A DNA stretch of 64,000 bases, taken from positions 9,562-73,561 of the forward strand of contig NZ_JBEQZJ010000020.1 of NCBI RefSeq assembly GCF_045223415.1, written 5' to 3'. Shown piece by piece: positions 1 to 7,600 of this stretch. Numbering within the stretch: the first letter of the stretch is position 1; every line of letters begins with the position of its first letter. The position numbers and the translations under genes are program-made. The notes under the pieces are model-generated. The model searched no databases, was not told the DNA's origin, and worked only from the letters and a program-made list of their open reading frames with translations. This DNA comes from Hoskinsella mucinilytica (GTDB lineage: Bacteria > Bacillota_I > Bacilli_A > Erysipelotrichales > Erysipelotrichaceae).

Positions 1-324
1 GTTTTCTATAACCGTTTAACTCAAGATATGAAATTAGACTCCAGTGTAACTGTTTGTTATGCAATGTATGATAAATTAAGTGATCCAGAGGATTGTGAGG
101 TAAATACAAACATTGATTCTCCTTACAATACATATGTACATAAAGGATTACCGATCGGTCCAATTGAAAATCCCGGTGAGGATGCAATCGAGGCTGTGCT
201 TCATCCGACCAAGAGCGATTATCTTTATTTTGTAGCGGATATTTATGGAGATGGTAGTGTCTATTATTCTAAAACATTGGATGAGCAAGAGGCTAATATC
301 GATAAGTACAATCTACGAAAATAA
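1..324 (+). CDS. mltG: Endolytic murein transglycosylase MltG, C-terminal part (5' end outside window)
   Basis: The reading frame is open from base 1 (VFYNRL...), so this is the 3' end of a gene starting upstream. The visible 107 residues match the C-terminus of MltG/YceG: the VFYNRL motif, a 'DSSVTV-Y' strand, 'SPYNTYVHKGLPIGPI' and the 'AVLHP...YLYFV' end. MltG is a membrane-anchored lytic transglycosylase that cuts nascent glycan strands and so sets their length. The catalytic Glu lies upstream of the window. udk follows after 9 bases, and mltG-udk-greA recalls the Bacillus yrrL-to-greA order. An ATG at base 28 is internal and not the start. Confidence 0.92.
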   Translation, partial: VFYNRLTQDMKLDSSVTVCYAMYDKLSDPEDCEVNTNIDSPYNTYVHKGLPIGPIENPGEDAIEAVLHPTKSDYLYFVADIYGDGSVYYSKTLDEQEANIDKYNLRK

Positions 325-333
325 GAGGTTAGT

Positions 334-966
334 ATGAAAAAGACGATCATAATAGGGATTGCCGGAGGCAGTGCATCAGGCAAGACTAGTATCAGCAGAC
401 AATTAAAAGAAGCATATGAACATACAAAATCAGTTTCTATCATTCGTGAGGATGATTATTACAAGGATCAAAGCGATAAAACGATGGAAGAACGTGTCAA
501 AACCAATTACGATCATCCCTTTGCCTTTGATCATGATTTATTGATTCTGCAACTCAAGCAGTTACTTCAAGGTATCGCTGTTGAAAAACCGGTCTATGAT
601 TTTGTGGAGCATACAAGGAGTCATGAAGTGGAATGGATGGAACCAAGTGATGTTATTGTGGTCGAGGGATTGTTTGTACTTGAGCAGGAAGCATTAAGAG
701 AGCTTTGTGATATTAAAGTGTTTGTCGATACCGATGCGGATATCCGCTTTATTCGAAGATTGAAGCGAGATGTAAAAAAACGAGGAAGAACATTGGATTC
801 GGTTGTGGATCAATATACGATGACGGTTCGTGATATGCATAATCAATTTGTGGAGCCAAGCAAACGATATGCGGATATCATCATACCTGAAGGTGGACAC
901 AACATGGTCGCAATTGATCTTCTGATTACAAAAATTAGTAGTATAATAGAGAAAAACATGGTATAA
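334..966 (+). CDS. udk: Uridine kinase
   Basis: Phosphorylates uridine and cytidine to UMP and CMP with ATP or GTP in cytosolic pyrimidine salvage. The P-loop is GGSASGKTS at about residues 11-19. A 'REDDYYKDQS' substrate loop follows, then a Walker B-like strand 'VIVVEGLFVL', and the lid 'RLKRDVKKRGR'. At 210 aa it is the usual size. The start has an AGAGG ribosome site just upstream. It probably shares a transcript with mltG; an extended -10 overlapping its stop codon could serve greA separately. Confidence 0.96.
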   Translation: MKKTIIIGIAGGSASGKTSISRQLKEAYEHTKSVSIIREDDYYKDQSDKTMEERVKTNYDHPFAFDHDLLILQLKQLLQGIAVEKPVYDFVEHTRSHEVEWMEPSDVIVVEGLFVLEQEALRELCDIKVFVDTDADIRFIRRLKRDVKKRGRTLDSVVDQYTMTVRDMHNQFVEPSKRYADIIIPEGGHNMVAIDLLITKISSIIEKNMV

Positions 967-967
967 T
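959..967 (+). promoter_or_regulatory. Extended -10 promoter for greA
   Basis: TG at 959-960, one base, then TATAAT at 962-967, overlapping the udk stop codon. No good -35 is visible, as expected when the extended -10 carries recognition. greA starts 29 bases downstream. Confidence 0.55.
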
Positions 968-995
968 ACCATGCGATAGGAGTGAAATATAAACT

Positions 996-1472
996 ATGGC
1001 TGAGGAAAAATTTTTAGTTACACAAGAAGGTTATGATGAATTAGTCAAGGAACAGGAAAATCTAATTCATGTCGTTCGTGATGAGGTTATTAGAGAACTG
1101 CAAGAAGCCCGTGCACAGGGTGACTTGAGTGAGAATGCAGATTATGACGCTGCACGTGATCACCAGGCCCGTGTAGAAGCAAGAATTCGTGAATTGGAAG
1201 CAATGATTGCCAAAGCTGAGATCATCAGTGAAGATAAATCCGTTTCTAATAAAACAGTTTCCTTAGGTTCAACTGTGACCATTAAGGATCTGGAAACAAA
1301 TGAAGAAGAAACTTATACGATCGTTGGTTCTATCGAGGCTGATCCTATGAATGGTAAGCTTAGCAATATCACCCCTTTGGCTGTCGCTTTGATGGATAAT
1401 AAGGCAGGAGATACGGTGCGTATTGAGAATGTAGAAGAACCATATGATGTTAAAATTATCTCATTAAAATAA
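996..1472 (+). CDS. greA: Transcription elongation factor GreA
   Basis: Rescues backtracked RNA polymerase by reaching through the secondary channel and stimulating transcript cleavage. The N-terminal coiled coil (about residues 8-75) carries the conserved tip 'GDLSENADYDAARDHQ' with the acidic residues needed for cleavage. An FKBP-like C-terminal domain follows ('LGSTVTIKD...'). Its 158 aa are standard. An AGGAGTG ribosome site lies about 12 bases before the ATG. A hairpin terminator starts at the stop codon, so the gene closes the mltG-udk-greA unit. Confidence 0.97.
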   Translation: MAEEKFLVTQEGYDELVKEQENLIHVVRDEVIRELQEARAQGDLSENADYDAARDHQARVEARIRELEAMIAKAEIISEDKSVSNKTVSLGSTVTIKDLETNEEETYTIVGSIEADPMNGKLSNITPLAVALMDNKAGDTVRIENVEEPYDVKIISLK

Positions 1473-1499
1473 AAAATCCGAAAAAATCGGATTTTTTTT
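1471..1499 (+). terminator. Rho-independent terminator after greA
   Basis: Arm AAAAAATCCGA (1471-1481), loop AAAAA, matching arm TCGGATTTTTT (1487-1497), and a T-run. It overlaps the greA stop codon. Confidence 0.85.
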
Positions 1500-1546
1500 A
1501 GGATTTTTCACCTCTTTTTACGTAGTAAATATATAGAGGTGATTTT

Positions 1547-2011
1547 ATGAAAAAATTAGGATTGGTAGTTTTCTTCCTTCTTTTGCTTTGTTCAAGATAT
1601 TCTTTTGTGGATATGCGGCAATATGAAACAAAACAAAAGACAGTAGAGGTAAAGGGTGAGGTGTATCATCCAGGTACCTATGAGGTAGCGGTGCATGCGA
1701 GCGTAGAAGAAATTCTACAGTTAGCTGGCGGTTGTAAACAAGATGCAGATATATCAAGCATCAACCTGGCAATGGATATCGCCAATGAAAGTGTATTGGT
1801 CATACCGAAACAACAAGAGGAAGTCAAAATTTCAATCAACTCAGCATCGTTAGAAGAATTGGATTCGCTTCCGGGTATTGGGCCATCTATTGCACAACGT
1901 ATTATTGATTATCGAAATCAGACCCCGTTTAAAACGATTGAAGATATCAAAAAGGTAAAGGGAATCAAAGATGCCCTGTTTCACAAAATTCAGGATAGGA
2001 TCTGCCTATGA
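1547..2011 (+). CDS. comEA: Competence DNA-binding protein ComEA
   Basis: Membrane-anchored receptor that binds double-stranded DNA at the cell surface and hands it to the ComEC channel during transformation. One N-terminal membrane helix (about residues 3-18) is followed by an SLBB-type domain ('VEVKGEVYHPGTYEV', residues 33-85) and two helix-hairpin-helix motifs at the C-terminus ('INSASLEELDSLPGIGPSIA', then 'FKTIEDIKKVKGI'). At 154 aa it is somewhat shorter than the Bacillus protein. GAGGTGA precedes the ATG. The stop overlaps the comEC start (ATGA), so the two are translationally coupled. comEB, which sits between them in Bacillus, is absent. Confidence 0.93.
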   Translation: MKKLGLVVFFLLLLCSRYSFVDMRQYETKQKTVEVKGEVYHPGTYEVAVHASVEEILQLAGGCKQDADISSINLAMDIANESVLVIPKQQEEVKISINSASLEELDSLPGIGPSIAQRIIDYRNQTPFKTIEDIKKVKGIKDALFHKIQDRICL

Positions 2012-3951
2012 AGCAAAGTTGGCTATTTTTTGCGTTGGCACTATGGGGTGCTGTTTACATGAATTCGCTGTTTGTCTGCGTATTGATCTTCTTGGTCATA
2101 GGATATTTTCATATTCGTCATTTTTCAAAAGGACATGGATTATTTTTGATCTTTTTGCTGTTGGCGTTGATTCGTATTCAACCAAGACAGCCGACACTAC
2201 CTACGAATAAGGTCATCGTGATACAAGAAATCAAAAGTAATTATGTGGTTGCATCATGTGATGATCAGAAAGTATTGGTATATGGTGTGAAGGATGTTTC
2301 CTTATCTGATGTCATTGAGGTTCAAGGGGATTTTGAGCGTATCGATGGAGTACATAATCCACCTGGATTTTATTTTCCCGATTGGTGCAGTAGAAGAAAT
2401 ATTTTCTATGGTATCCAAGTGGAATCCTATAAAGTTAAGCAACAAGGGAAAGGCTTGGCTCATGATTTGTATTCCTATATTCAAACACAGCCTACAGAAA
2501 AAAAGCAGATATTGAATGAATTGCTTTATGGTATCCATGAGGAGGATGTCAGTTATATGATAACTTCCAGTGGAATGCACATTGTAACCTTTTGGCAAGT
2601 CATACGATCTATGCTTTCTATCTTCTTTTCTAATTCTGTATTGGAGGTCGTTTGTTTTATCGGTATGGGCATCCACGCTTATCTAACTGTATTCTCTTCA
2701 ACGATGTTGAGGATTTTGAGTTTTCAGCTCATTCGTTTTCTATGTCCTTCTTTGGATACCAAAGATCGATTGGGATGCAGCATGGTATTGATCCTTATGG
2801 TTGCTCCTTATATGGCGTATGAGTTGTCTTTTATCATTCCGGTAGCATTTCAATTAGTATCCATCTTTGATCTTGCCCACATCAAAAAAAGAGTTATTTC
2901 GTTTTTGGTGCTCATTCCCATTCAGTTCGCTTGTTTACAACAAGTTGATATGTTATCCATTGTTTTCTTTCCTATGCTTAGGAAGCTTTACGCTGTGCTT
3001 TATGCTTCAGCTCTTGTTATACTGATAACGCCGTTTCCTGTATCTATGGTACTTGGGTATCGTAATATACTGGAACAGCTTTCAGCAAACAACATGGTAT
3101 GGGTGTATGCTCCTACGATGTTATGGATCGGATATTGGATCTTATTCTTAAGCAGATACTTGACTGAAAAAAAGAAGCGCTATGTGGTGCAATTGATGCT
3201 CATGCTGTTATATACTCAAGTATCTTGTTATCTTGATCCTTTTGGTGAAGTCTATATGCTGGATGTTGGACAAGGCGATTGTACGATCATCACGCTTCCT
3301 TTCCATCAAGGTGTCATCATGATCGATGCTATGGGTAGTCTTTATAAAGATATACCAAAAGATATCATCGTCCCCGTATTGAAGAAAAAGCATATCGATC
3401 GTATTGATCTTTTGATCGTGACCCATGATGATTATGATCATAGTGGAGGTGTAGAAGAGCTAACACATTTGGTTGATGTAAAACAGATCATTACAACAAA
3501 GCAATCAGAGGATATCTATGTAAAAGGTGTCCCGATTCATTTTCTGAATGCTGATTTTGAAGGTCAAGATGCCAATGAAAATAGTATCGTTACCTATTTT
3601 GAAATGTATAATACAGGATTTTTATTTATGGGAGATGCAGGGTATGAAGCGGAATCACACATTTTACAAACTTACGCTGATTTGAAAGTAGATGTACTAA
3701 AAGCAGGACATCATGGTTCAAAGACATCTTCTTCGCCTGAATTTCTACATCATTATCAACCAACATTGGCATTGATCTCCGCAGGAAGAAACAATCGTTA
3801 TGGACATCCTCATAAAGAAGTGATGCAATTATTGGAAAAAGAACGTGTGTATCCTTTGGTTACCTCTGTTCATGGTGGTGTATCTATTCGTTTTTGTAAA
3901 TTTTTTCGTTTTTTCAAGACGGCAGACAATGATTTTGGTATAATAGAGTAA
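2008..3951 (+). CDS. comEC: DNA uptake channel ComEC/Rec2
   Basis: Inner-membrane channel that carries single-stranded DNA into the cytoplasm during transformation. It has N-terminal membrane helices with an OB-like DUF4131 region (about residues 1-130), a competence domain with many helices (about 160-400), and a C-terminal metallo-beta-lactamase domain. That domain starts at about residue 418 ('YMLDVGQGDC') and carries 'THDDYDHSGG', 'GDAG' and 'KAGHHGSKTSS'. The metal-binding histidines and aspartates are present, so a nuclease role for this domain is plausible. At 647 aa it is shorter than Bacillus ComEC (about 776), mainly in the N-terminal half. Transformation itself cannot be inferred from this gene alone. 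Confidence 0.93.
   Translation: MKQSWLFFALALWGAVYMNSLFVCVLIFLVIGYFHIRHFSKGHGLFLIFLLLALIRIQPRQPTLPTNKVIVIQEIKSNYVVASCDDQKVLVYGVKDVSLSDVIEVQGDFERIDGVHNPPGFYFPDWCSRRNIFYGIQVESYKVKQQGKGLAHDLYSYIQTQPTEKKQILNELLYGIHEEDVSYMITSSGMHIVTFWQVIRSMLSIFFSNSVLEVVCFIGMGIHAYLTVFSSTMLRILSFQLIRFLCPSLDTKDRLGCSMVLILMVAPYMAYELSFIIPVAFQLVSIFDLAHIKKRVISFLVLIPIQFACLQQVDMLSIVFFPMLRKLYAVLYASALVILITPFPVSMVLGYRNILEQLSANNMVWVYAPTMLWIGYWILFLSRYLTEKKKRYVVQLMLMLLYTQVSCYLDPFGEVYMLDVGQGDCTIITLPFHQGVIMIDAMGSLYKDIPKDIIVPVLKKKHIDRIDLLIVTHDDYDHSGGVEELTHLVDVKQIITTKQSEDIYVKGVPIHFLNADFEGQDANENSIVTYFEMYNTGFLFMGDAGYEAESHILQTYADLKVDVLKAGHHGSKTSSSPEFLHHYQPTLALISAGRNNRYGHPHKEVMQLLEKERVYPLVTSVHGGVSIRFCKFFRFFKTADNDFGIIE
3936..3944 (+). promoter_or_regulatory. 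Extended -10 promoter before holA
   Basis: TGG then TATAAT (3939-3944) inside the last codons of comEC, 18 bases before the preferred holA start. It would let holA be made without the competence genes. No strong -35. Confidence 0.5.
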
Positions 3952-3961
3952 GGTGATAAGA

Positions 3962-4915
3962 ATGAATTATGTACTTTATGGCGAAGAACAATACGAGCTG
4001 TCTCAAACACTAAAAAGAATATTAAAACAATATCATATGGATGAACAGGATCTAAATGTAATTACATATGACGCTCTTCAAAGCGATATGCAAACCATCA
4101 TAGCAGATGCGACAACAATTCCTTTCTTTGCTGAGCAAAAGATCATTCTTATTCGAAATGCCAATTTTCTTTCTACCAACAATGATACTGATTTAGATAT
4201 GACGATATTAGATCATTATTTGGATGCTCCGATGGAGTCTACCATTTTGATCTTTATGGGAAGCTTTGAGAAATTAGATGCGAGAAAGAAAATCGTGAAG
4301 AAGGTACAGAAATGTTGTAAAGTGTTACAGTTTCATCGTTTAGATACGCTAGGGAAAGAAAACTATATCAAAGAAGAAATACAACGTAGAAATCTTGAAA
4401 TAGAGCCAAGCGCCGTTCAGGAGTTAAATCAACGATTGCCTTATGATATTCGTTCTATCAAAGCTGAAATGGAAAAATTAGAACTTTATGGAGAAGTCAT
4501 TACCACTGTAGTCGTGGAAAAGTTGGTCACCAGACCACTTGAGGATGATGTTTTTCAATTGGTGAATGCCGTTGTAGATCGTGATCTGAAAAAAGCTTTT
4601 ACACTATGGCAAGATTTATGTGTATTGAATAAAGATGCTATCTATTTGATTGCTTTACTAGCAGGACAGTTTCGCTTTTTATATCAGGTCAAAGTTCTCA
4701 TGGATCAAGGAGCAGGTAAAGATATGATCGTATCACGTCTTGGTGCTCATCCTTATCGGGTTCAATTGACCATGCAAAGCGCAAGAAAATTATCGGTATC
4801 CTATTTGCTTTCTATCCTAGCAAAACTTGCGGCATTGGATCAGAAATTAAAAGGCGGTTTATTAGATAAAAAATTAGGATTTGAATTATTCCTATTGGAA
4901 TTACAAGGAGCATAG
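3962..4915 (+). CDS. holA: DNA polymerase III subunit delta
   Basis: Opens the beta sliding clamp as part of the clamp loader. The protein starts 'MNYVLYGEEQYEL', the usual beginning of Gram-positive HolA, and has the AAA+-like fold without a true P-loop. C-terminal helices ('LIALLAGQFRFLYQVK', 'KLAALDQKLKGGLLDKKLGFELF') match the family. ATG at 3962 is preferred over GTG at 3953 because the AAGGTG ribosome site (3950-3955) overlaps the GTG and sits well placed for the ATG. comEC-holA adjacency is as in Bacillus; rpsT does not follow. Confidence 0.92.
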   Translation: MNYVLYGEEQYELSQTLKRILKQYHMDEQDLNVITYDALQSDMQTIIADATTIPFFAEQKIILIRNANFLSTNNDTDLDMTILDHYLDAPMESTILIFMGSFEKLDARKKIVKKVQKCCKVLQFHRLDTLGKENYIKEEIQRRNLEIEPSAVQELNQRLPYDIRSIKAEMEKLELYGEVITTVVVEKLVTRPLEDDVFQLVNAVVDRDLKKAFTLWQDLCVLNKDAIYLIALLAGQFRFLYQVKVLMDQGAGKDMIVSRLGAHPYRVQLTMQSARKLSVSYLLSILAKLAALDQKLKGGLLDKKLGFELFLLELQGA

Positions 4916-4921
4916 TATAAA

Positions 4922-6127
4922 ATGAAATCATTAAAAGAGTTATATCGTATTGGACCTGGTCCCTCTTCTTCACATACCTTAGGTCCTCAAAGGGCTTGTA
5001 GGATATTCAAAGAAGAGCATCCCCAAGCAGATCATTTTGAGGTGGAACTATATGGTTCGTTATCCTTGACCGGAAAAGGCCATTTAACGGATTACATCAT
5101 CATCGAAACGATGAAACCGAAACCTTGTATGGTATTCTTTAAAACTGGTCATGATTTAAAGCATCCAAATACGATGAAGTTGATTGCTTTTGATCATGAA
5201 AATCATCGTTTGGCAGAAGACATTGTCTATTCGATTGGTGGAGGTGCGATACGTTTTGAAGGAAAAGAAAACAGTGAAGGTGCAGATGTTTATCCCCATC
5301 ATACCTTAAAAGATATATTGGAATATTGTCATCAGCACGATATGGAGCTATGGGAATACGTGAATAAATTTGATGCATTAGATGACTATATGGATGAAAT
5401 CATGCAGACAATGATCGAAACAGTGGATCGAGGTCTAAGCAAGTCAGGGGAGCTTCCAGGAAATCTTCATTTATTAAGAGTCGCAAAGGATCTGAAGCGA
5501 AAAGCAGATTTGTGTAGACAGGCAGTAGAAAAAGAAAAACTATTGTTAAGTGCTTATGCATATAGTGCCAGTGAGGAAAATGCCAGTGGCAATACCACCG
5601 TAACAGCACCTACCCTTGGTAGTAGTGGTATCATGCCGGCGCTGGTATATTATTATCACTTGGACTTAGGTTATTCCAAGGAATGTATTCGAAATGGCTT
5701 GAAGATTGCGGGATTACTTGGTAATCTTATCAAAGAAAATGCGACGATTTCAGGAGCACAGGGTGGATGTCAGGCGGAAATCGGTGCGGCGGTTAGTATG
5801 GGCGCAGCTATGGTTGCATATTTCCATGGACTAAGAAATGAACAAATAGAATATGCAGCGGAAATCGGTATCGAGCATCATTTGGGTTTGACCTGTGATC
5901 CGGTAGGTGGATATGTTATGATACCTTGTATCGAACGAAATGCGGTAGGCGTCATGCGTGCAATCGATGCCGCTATATTGGCAAAAGGATTGAGTGGTAT
6001 CAGAGATCATAAAGTTAGCTTTGACATGGTGGTAAACACCATGAATTATACAGGAAAGAAGCTTGCCATTGAATTGAAAGAAACAAGTCTTGGAGGGCTA
6101 GCAACGATCGTTCCTGTAAAATCATAG
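4922..6127 (+). CDS. sdaA: L-serine ammonia-lyase, one-chain, iron-sulfur dependent
   Basis: Deaminates L-serine to pyruvate and ammonia through an oxygen-sensitive 4Fe-4S cluster. The N-terminal beta domain carries 'GPGPSSSHT' (residues 11-19). The C-terminal alpha domain carries 'SGNTTVTAPTLGSSGIMPA' and the cluster-ligand pattern: Cys283 (GGCQAE), Cys325 (TCDPVGG) and Cys336 (IPCIERN). Bacillus and many Firmicutes split the enzyme into SdaAA and SdaAB; here the two are fused, giving 401 aa. The gene lies 6 bases after holA with AAGGAGC in the holA 3' end. It supplies pyruvate, which could feed the acetate kinase encoded downstream. Confidence 0.94.
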   Translation: MKSLKELYRIGPGPSSSHTLGPQRACRIFKEEHPQADHFEVELYGSLSLTGKGHLTDYIIIETMKPKPCMVFFKTGHDLKHPNTMKLIAFDHENHRLAEDIVYSIGGGAIRFEGKENSEGADVYPHHTLKDILEYCHQHDMELWEYVNKFDALDDYMDEIMQTMIETVDRGLSKSGELPGNLHLLRVAKDLKRKADLCRQAVEKEKLLLSAYAYSASEENASGNTTVTAPTLGSSGIMPALVYYYHLDLGYSKECIRNGLKIAGLLGNLIKENATISGAQGGCQAEIGAAVSMGAAMVAYFHGLRNEQIEYAAEIGIEHHLGLTCDPVGGYVMIPCIERNAVGVMRAIDAAILAKGLSGIRDHKVSFDMVVNTMNYTGKKLAIELKETSLGGLATIVPVKS

Positions 6128-6145
6128 AAAGGAAGCGAAGTAGTT

Positions 6146-6652
6146 ATGAAAACACTGATCATTTATTCATCTCTAACAGGAAATACAAAGAAATTAGCTG
6201 AGGCTATGGCAAGGGAGTTAGAGGACGCAGAGTTGATTCCAGCTGATCAGTTTCAAGTGTCTCATTTACAAAATTTCGACTGTTTTATGATCGGCTATTG
6301 GATCAATAAGGGGGATTGCGATGAGTTGAGTCAACGTGTCATTGCACATATGCAAGGGAAAAAACTTGTGTTATTCGGTTCTTTAGGCGCAAAAGAAAAT
6401 TCTGCTTATTATGATATGATCAAACAGAATGTAGAAAAGCATGTTCATGATGCTCATCTTCTTGGTCATTTCCTTTGTCAAGGCAGTGTAGGTGAAAAAA
6501 CCATCGAACGATATCAAGAGATGCTTGCGAAAAATCCCGAGGATATTCATTTAAAAGCGCAACTTGAGGCATATGAAGAAGGTATCCATCATCCAAACGA
6601 GCAGGACATTCAAAATGCGATCACTTTCATTAAGACGATATTAGGTTCTTAA
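6146..6652 (+). CDS. Flavodoxin family protein
   Basis: Small FMN-binding electron carrier of 168 aa. The FMN phosphate loop 'YSSLTGNTKK' lies at residues 7-16, and later strands are flavodoxin-like ('DCFMIGYWINKGDCD', 'KKLVLFGSLGAKENSAYY'). The aromatic residues that usually stack on FMN are not obvious, and the C-terminal third is helical and acidic. It follows the serine dehydratase by 18 bases with an AAGGAAG ribosome site. The redox partner cannot be deduced; no reductase is adjacent. Confidence 0.8.
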   Translation: MKTLIIYSSLTGNTKKLAEAMARELEDAELIPADQFQVSHLQNFDCFMIGYWINKGDCDELSQRVIAHMQGKKLVLFGSLGAKENSAYYDMIKQNVEKHVHDAHLLGHFLCQGSVGEKTIERYQEMLAKNPEDIHLKAQLEAYEEGIHHPNEQDIQNAITFIKTILGS

Positions 6653-6662
6653 GGTTTTCAAT

Positions 6663-7490
6663 ATGAAAAAAGAGATACATAACAAACAGATTCCATGGTT
6701 GAAAGAGTTAGAAACCAATTGTAAGCAGTGCAGCGGATTATGCTGTACTGCCTTATATTTTTCTAAGATCGATGGCTTTCCATACGATAAGCCAGCACAA
6801 ACCCCTTGCCAGCATTTACAACGTGATTTTCTTTGTGATATTCATGAACAATTACGAGAAAAGGGATGTCAAGGATGCCGATCTTATGATTGTATTGGTG
6901 CCGGAAACGAGGTAACAGCTACCATTTATCGTGGTAAATCATGGCGTGATGATGTAAAGATGCAAAGAGAGATTTTTGATGTATTTGTGATCGTTTCTCA
7001 ATTGCATCAAATGCTGTTTTATCTTTGGGAAGCTTTAACAAATGGACCTGAATCAGTACTACAAATCGCCATAGAAGAAAAAATCAGTCAGCTTCAAGCC
7101 ATCAAACAACAGGAACCTAAATTATTGCGATGTTTCGATATGGATAAGATCAGAGAAGAGGTCAATCCGTTATTGAAACAAAGTTGGCTTAGACAGTTGC
7201 CTAGTCATAGCAACATGCAGAAAAAAAGTTTTTATCGATTGAATGAAAAACGAAGGAAACAAAATCTTAAATATGAAGATTTCAGTATGTCTTTTTTGAT
7301 AGGCTCTGATTATTCAGGAAGTGATTTATACGGTGCGTGCTTTTTAGGAAGCGATGTTCGTGATGTTAAGGTGTTTGATTGTGATTTATCAAACTGTATG
7401 TATTTGACACAGGCACAAGTCAATGCGATGCAAGGAAATAAAAACACAAAGTTGCCATGGTATCTAAAACAACCAAATGATTGGAAGTGA
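6663..7490 (+). CDS. Cys-cluster protein with C-terminal pentapeptide repeats
   Basis: The 275-aa protein joins two parts. The N-terminal part has a cysteine-rich YkgJ-like zinc or iron-binding pattern ('CKQCSGLCC' near residues 20-28, then 'CQHL', 'CDIH', 'CQGCRSYDC'). The C-terminal part has short pentapeptide-type repeats ('YSGSDLYGACFLGSDVRDVK', then 'FDCDLSNCMYLT') ending in a conserved-looking 'LPWYLKQPNDW' tail. The middle is helical. Similar proteins are annotated only as pentapeptide-repeat proteins and no enzymatic role is established. It follows the flavodoxin by 10 bases, so a redox or metal-related role is possible but is only inference. Confidence 0.65.
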   Translation: MKKEIHNKQIPWLKELETNCKQCSGLCCTALYFSKIDGFPYDKPAQTPCQHLQRDFLCDIHEQLREKGCQGCRSYDCIGAGNEVTATIYRGKSWRDDVKMQREIFDVFVIVSQLHQMLFYLWEALTNGPESVLQIAIEEKISQLQAIKQQEPKLLRCFDMDKIREEVNPLLKQSWLRQLPSHSNMQKKSFYRLNEKRRKQNLKYEDFSMSFLIGSDYSGSDLYGACFLGSDVRDVKVFDCDLSNCMYLTQAQVNAMQGNKNTKLPWYLKQPNDWK

Positions 7491-7527
7491 AGGTTACTGA
7501 CTTGCTATCCTTTCCATAAATCAATAC

Positions 7528-7556
7528 TTCTTTCAATAGTGAAACTATGGTATAAT
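7528..7556 (+). promoter_or_regulatory. Promoter of the smc-ftsY-ylxM unit
   Basis: TATAAT at 7551-7556 with the extended TGG just before it. A weak -35 (TTCTTT, 7528-7533) lies 17 bases upstream. smc starts 45 bases downstream. Confidence 0.65.
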
Positions 7557-7600
7557 AACTTGGAATTAGCAGGTCAGATGACAATGAAAGGAAGATCCGA

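Noticed and set aside
2008..3951. ComEC as a truncated pseudogene because it is 130 aa short
   Set aside because: The frame is unbroken, overlaps comEA as expected, and keeps the channel helices and all metal-binding motifs of the C-terminal domain.
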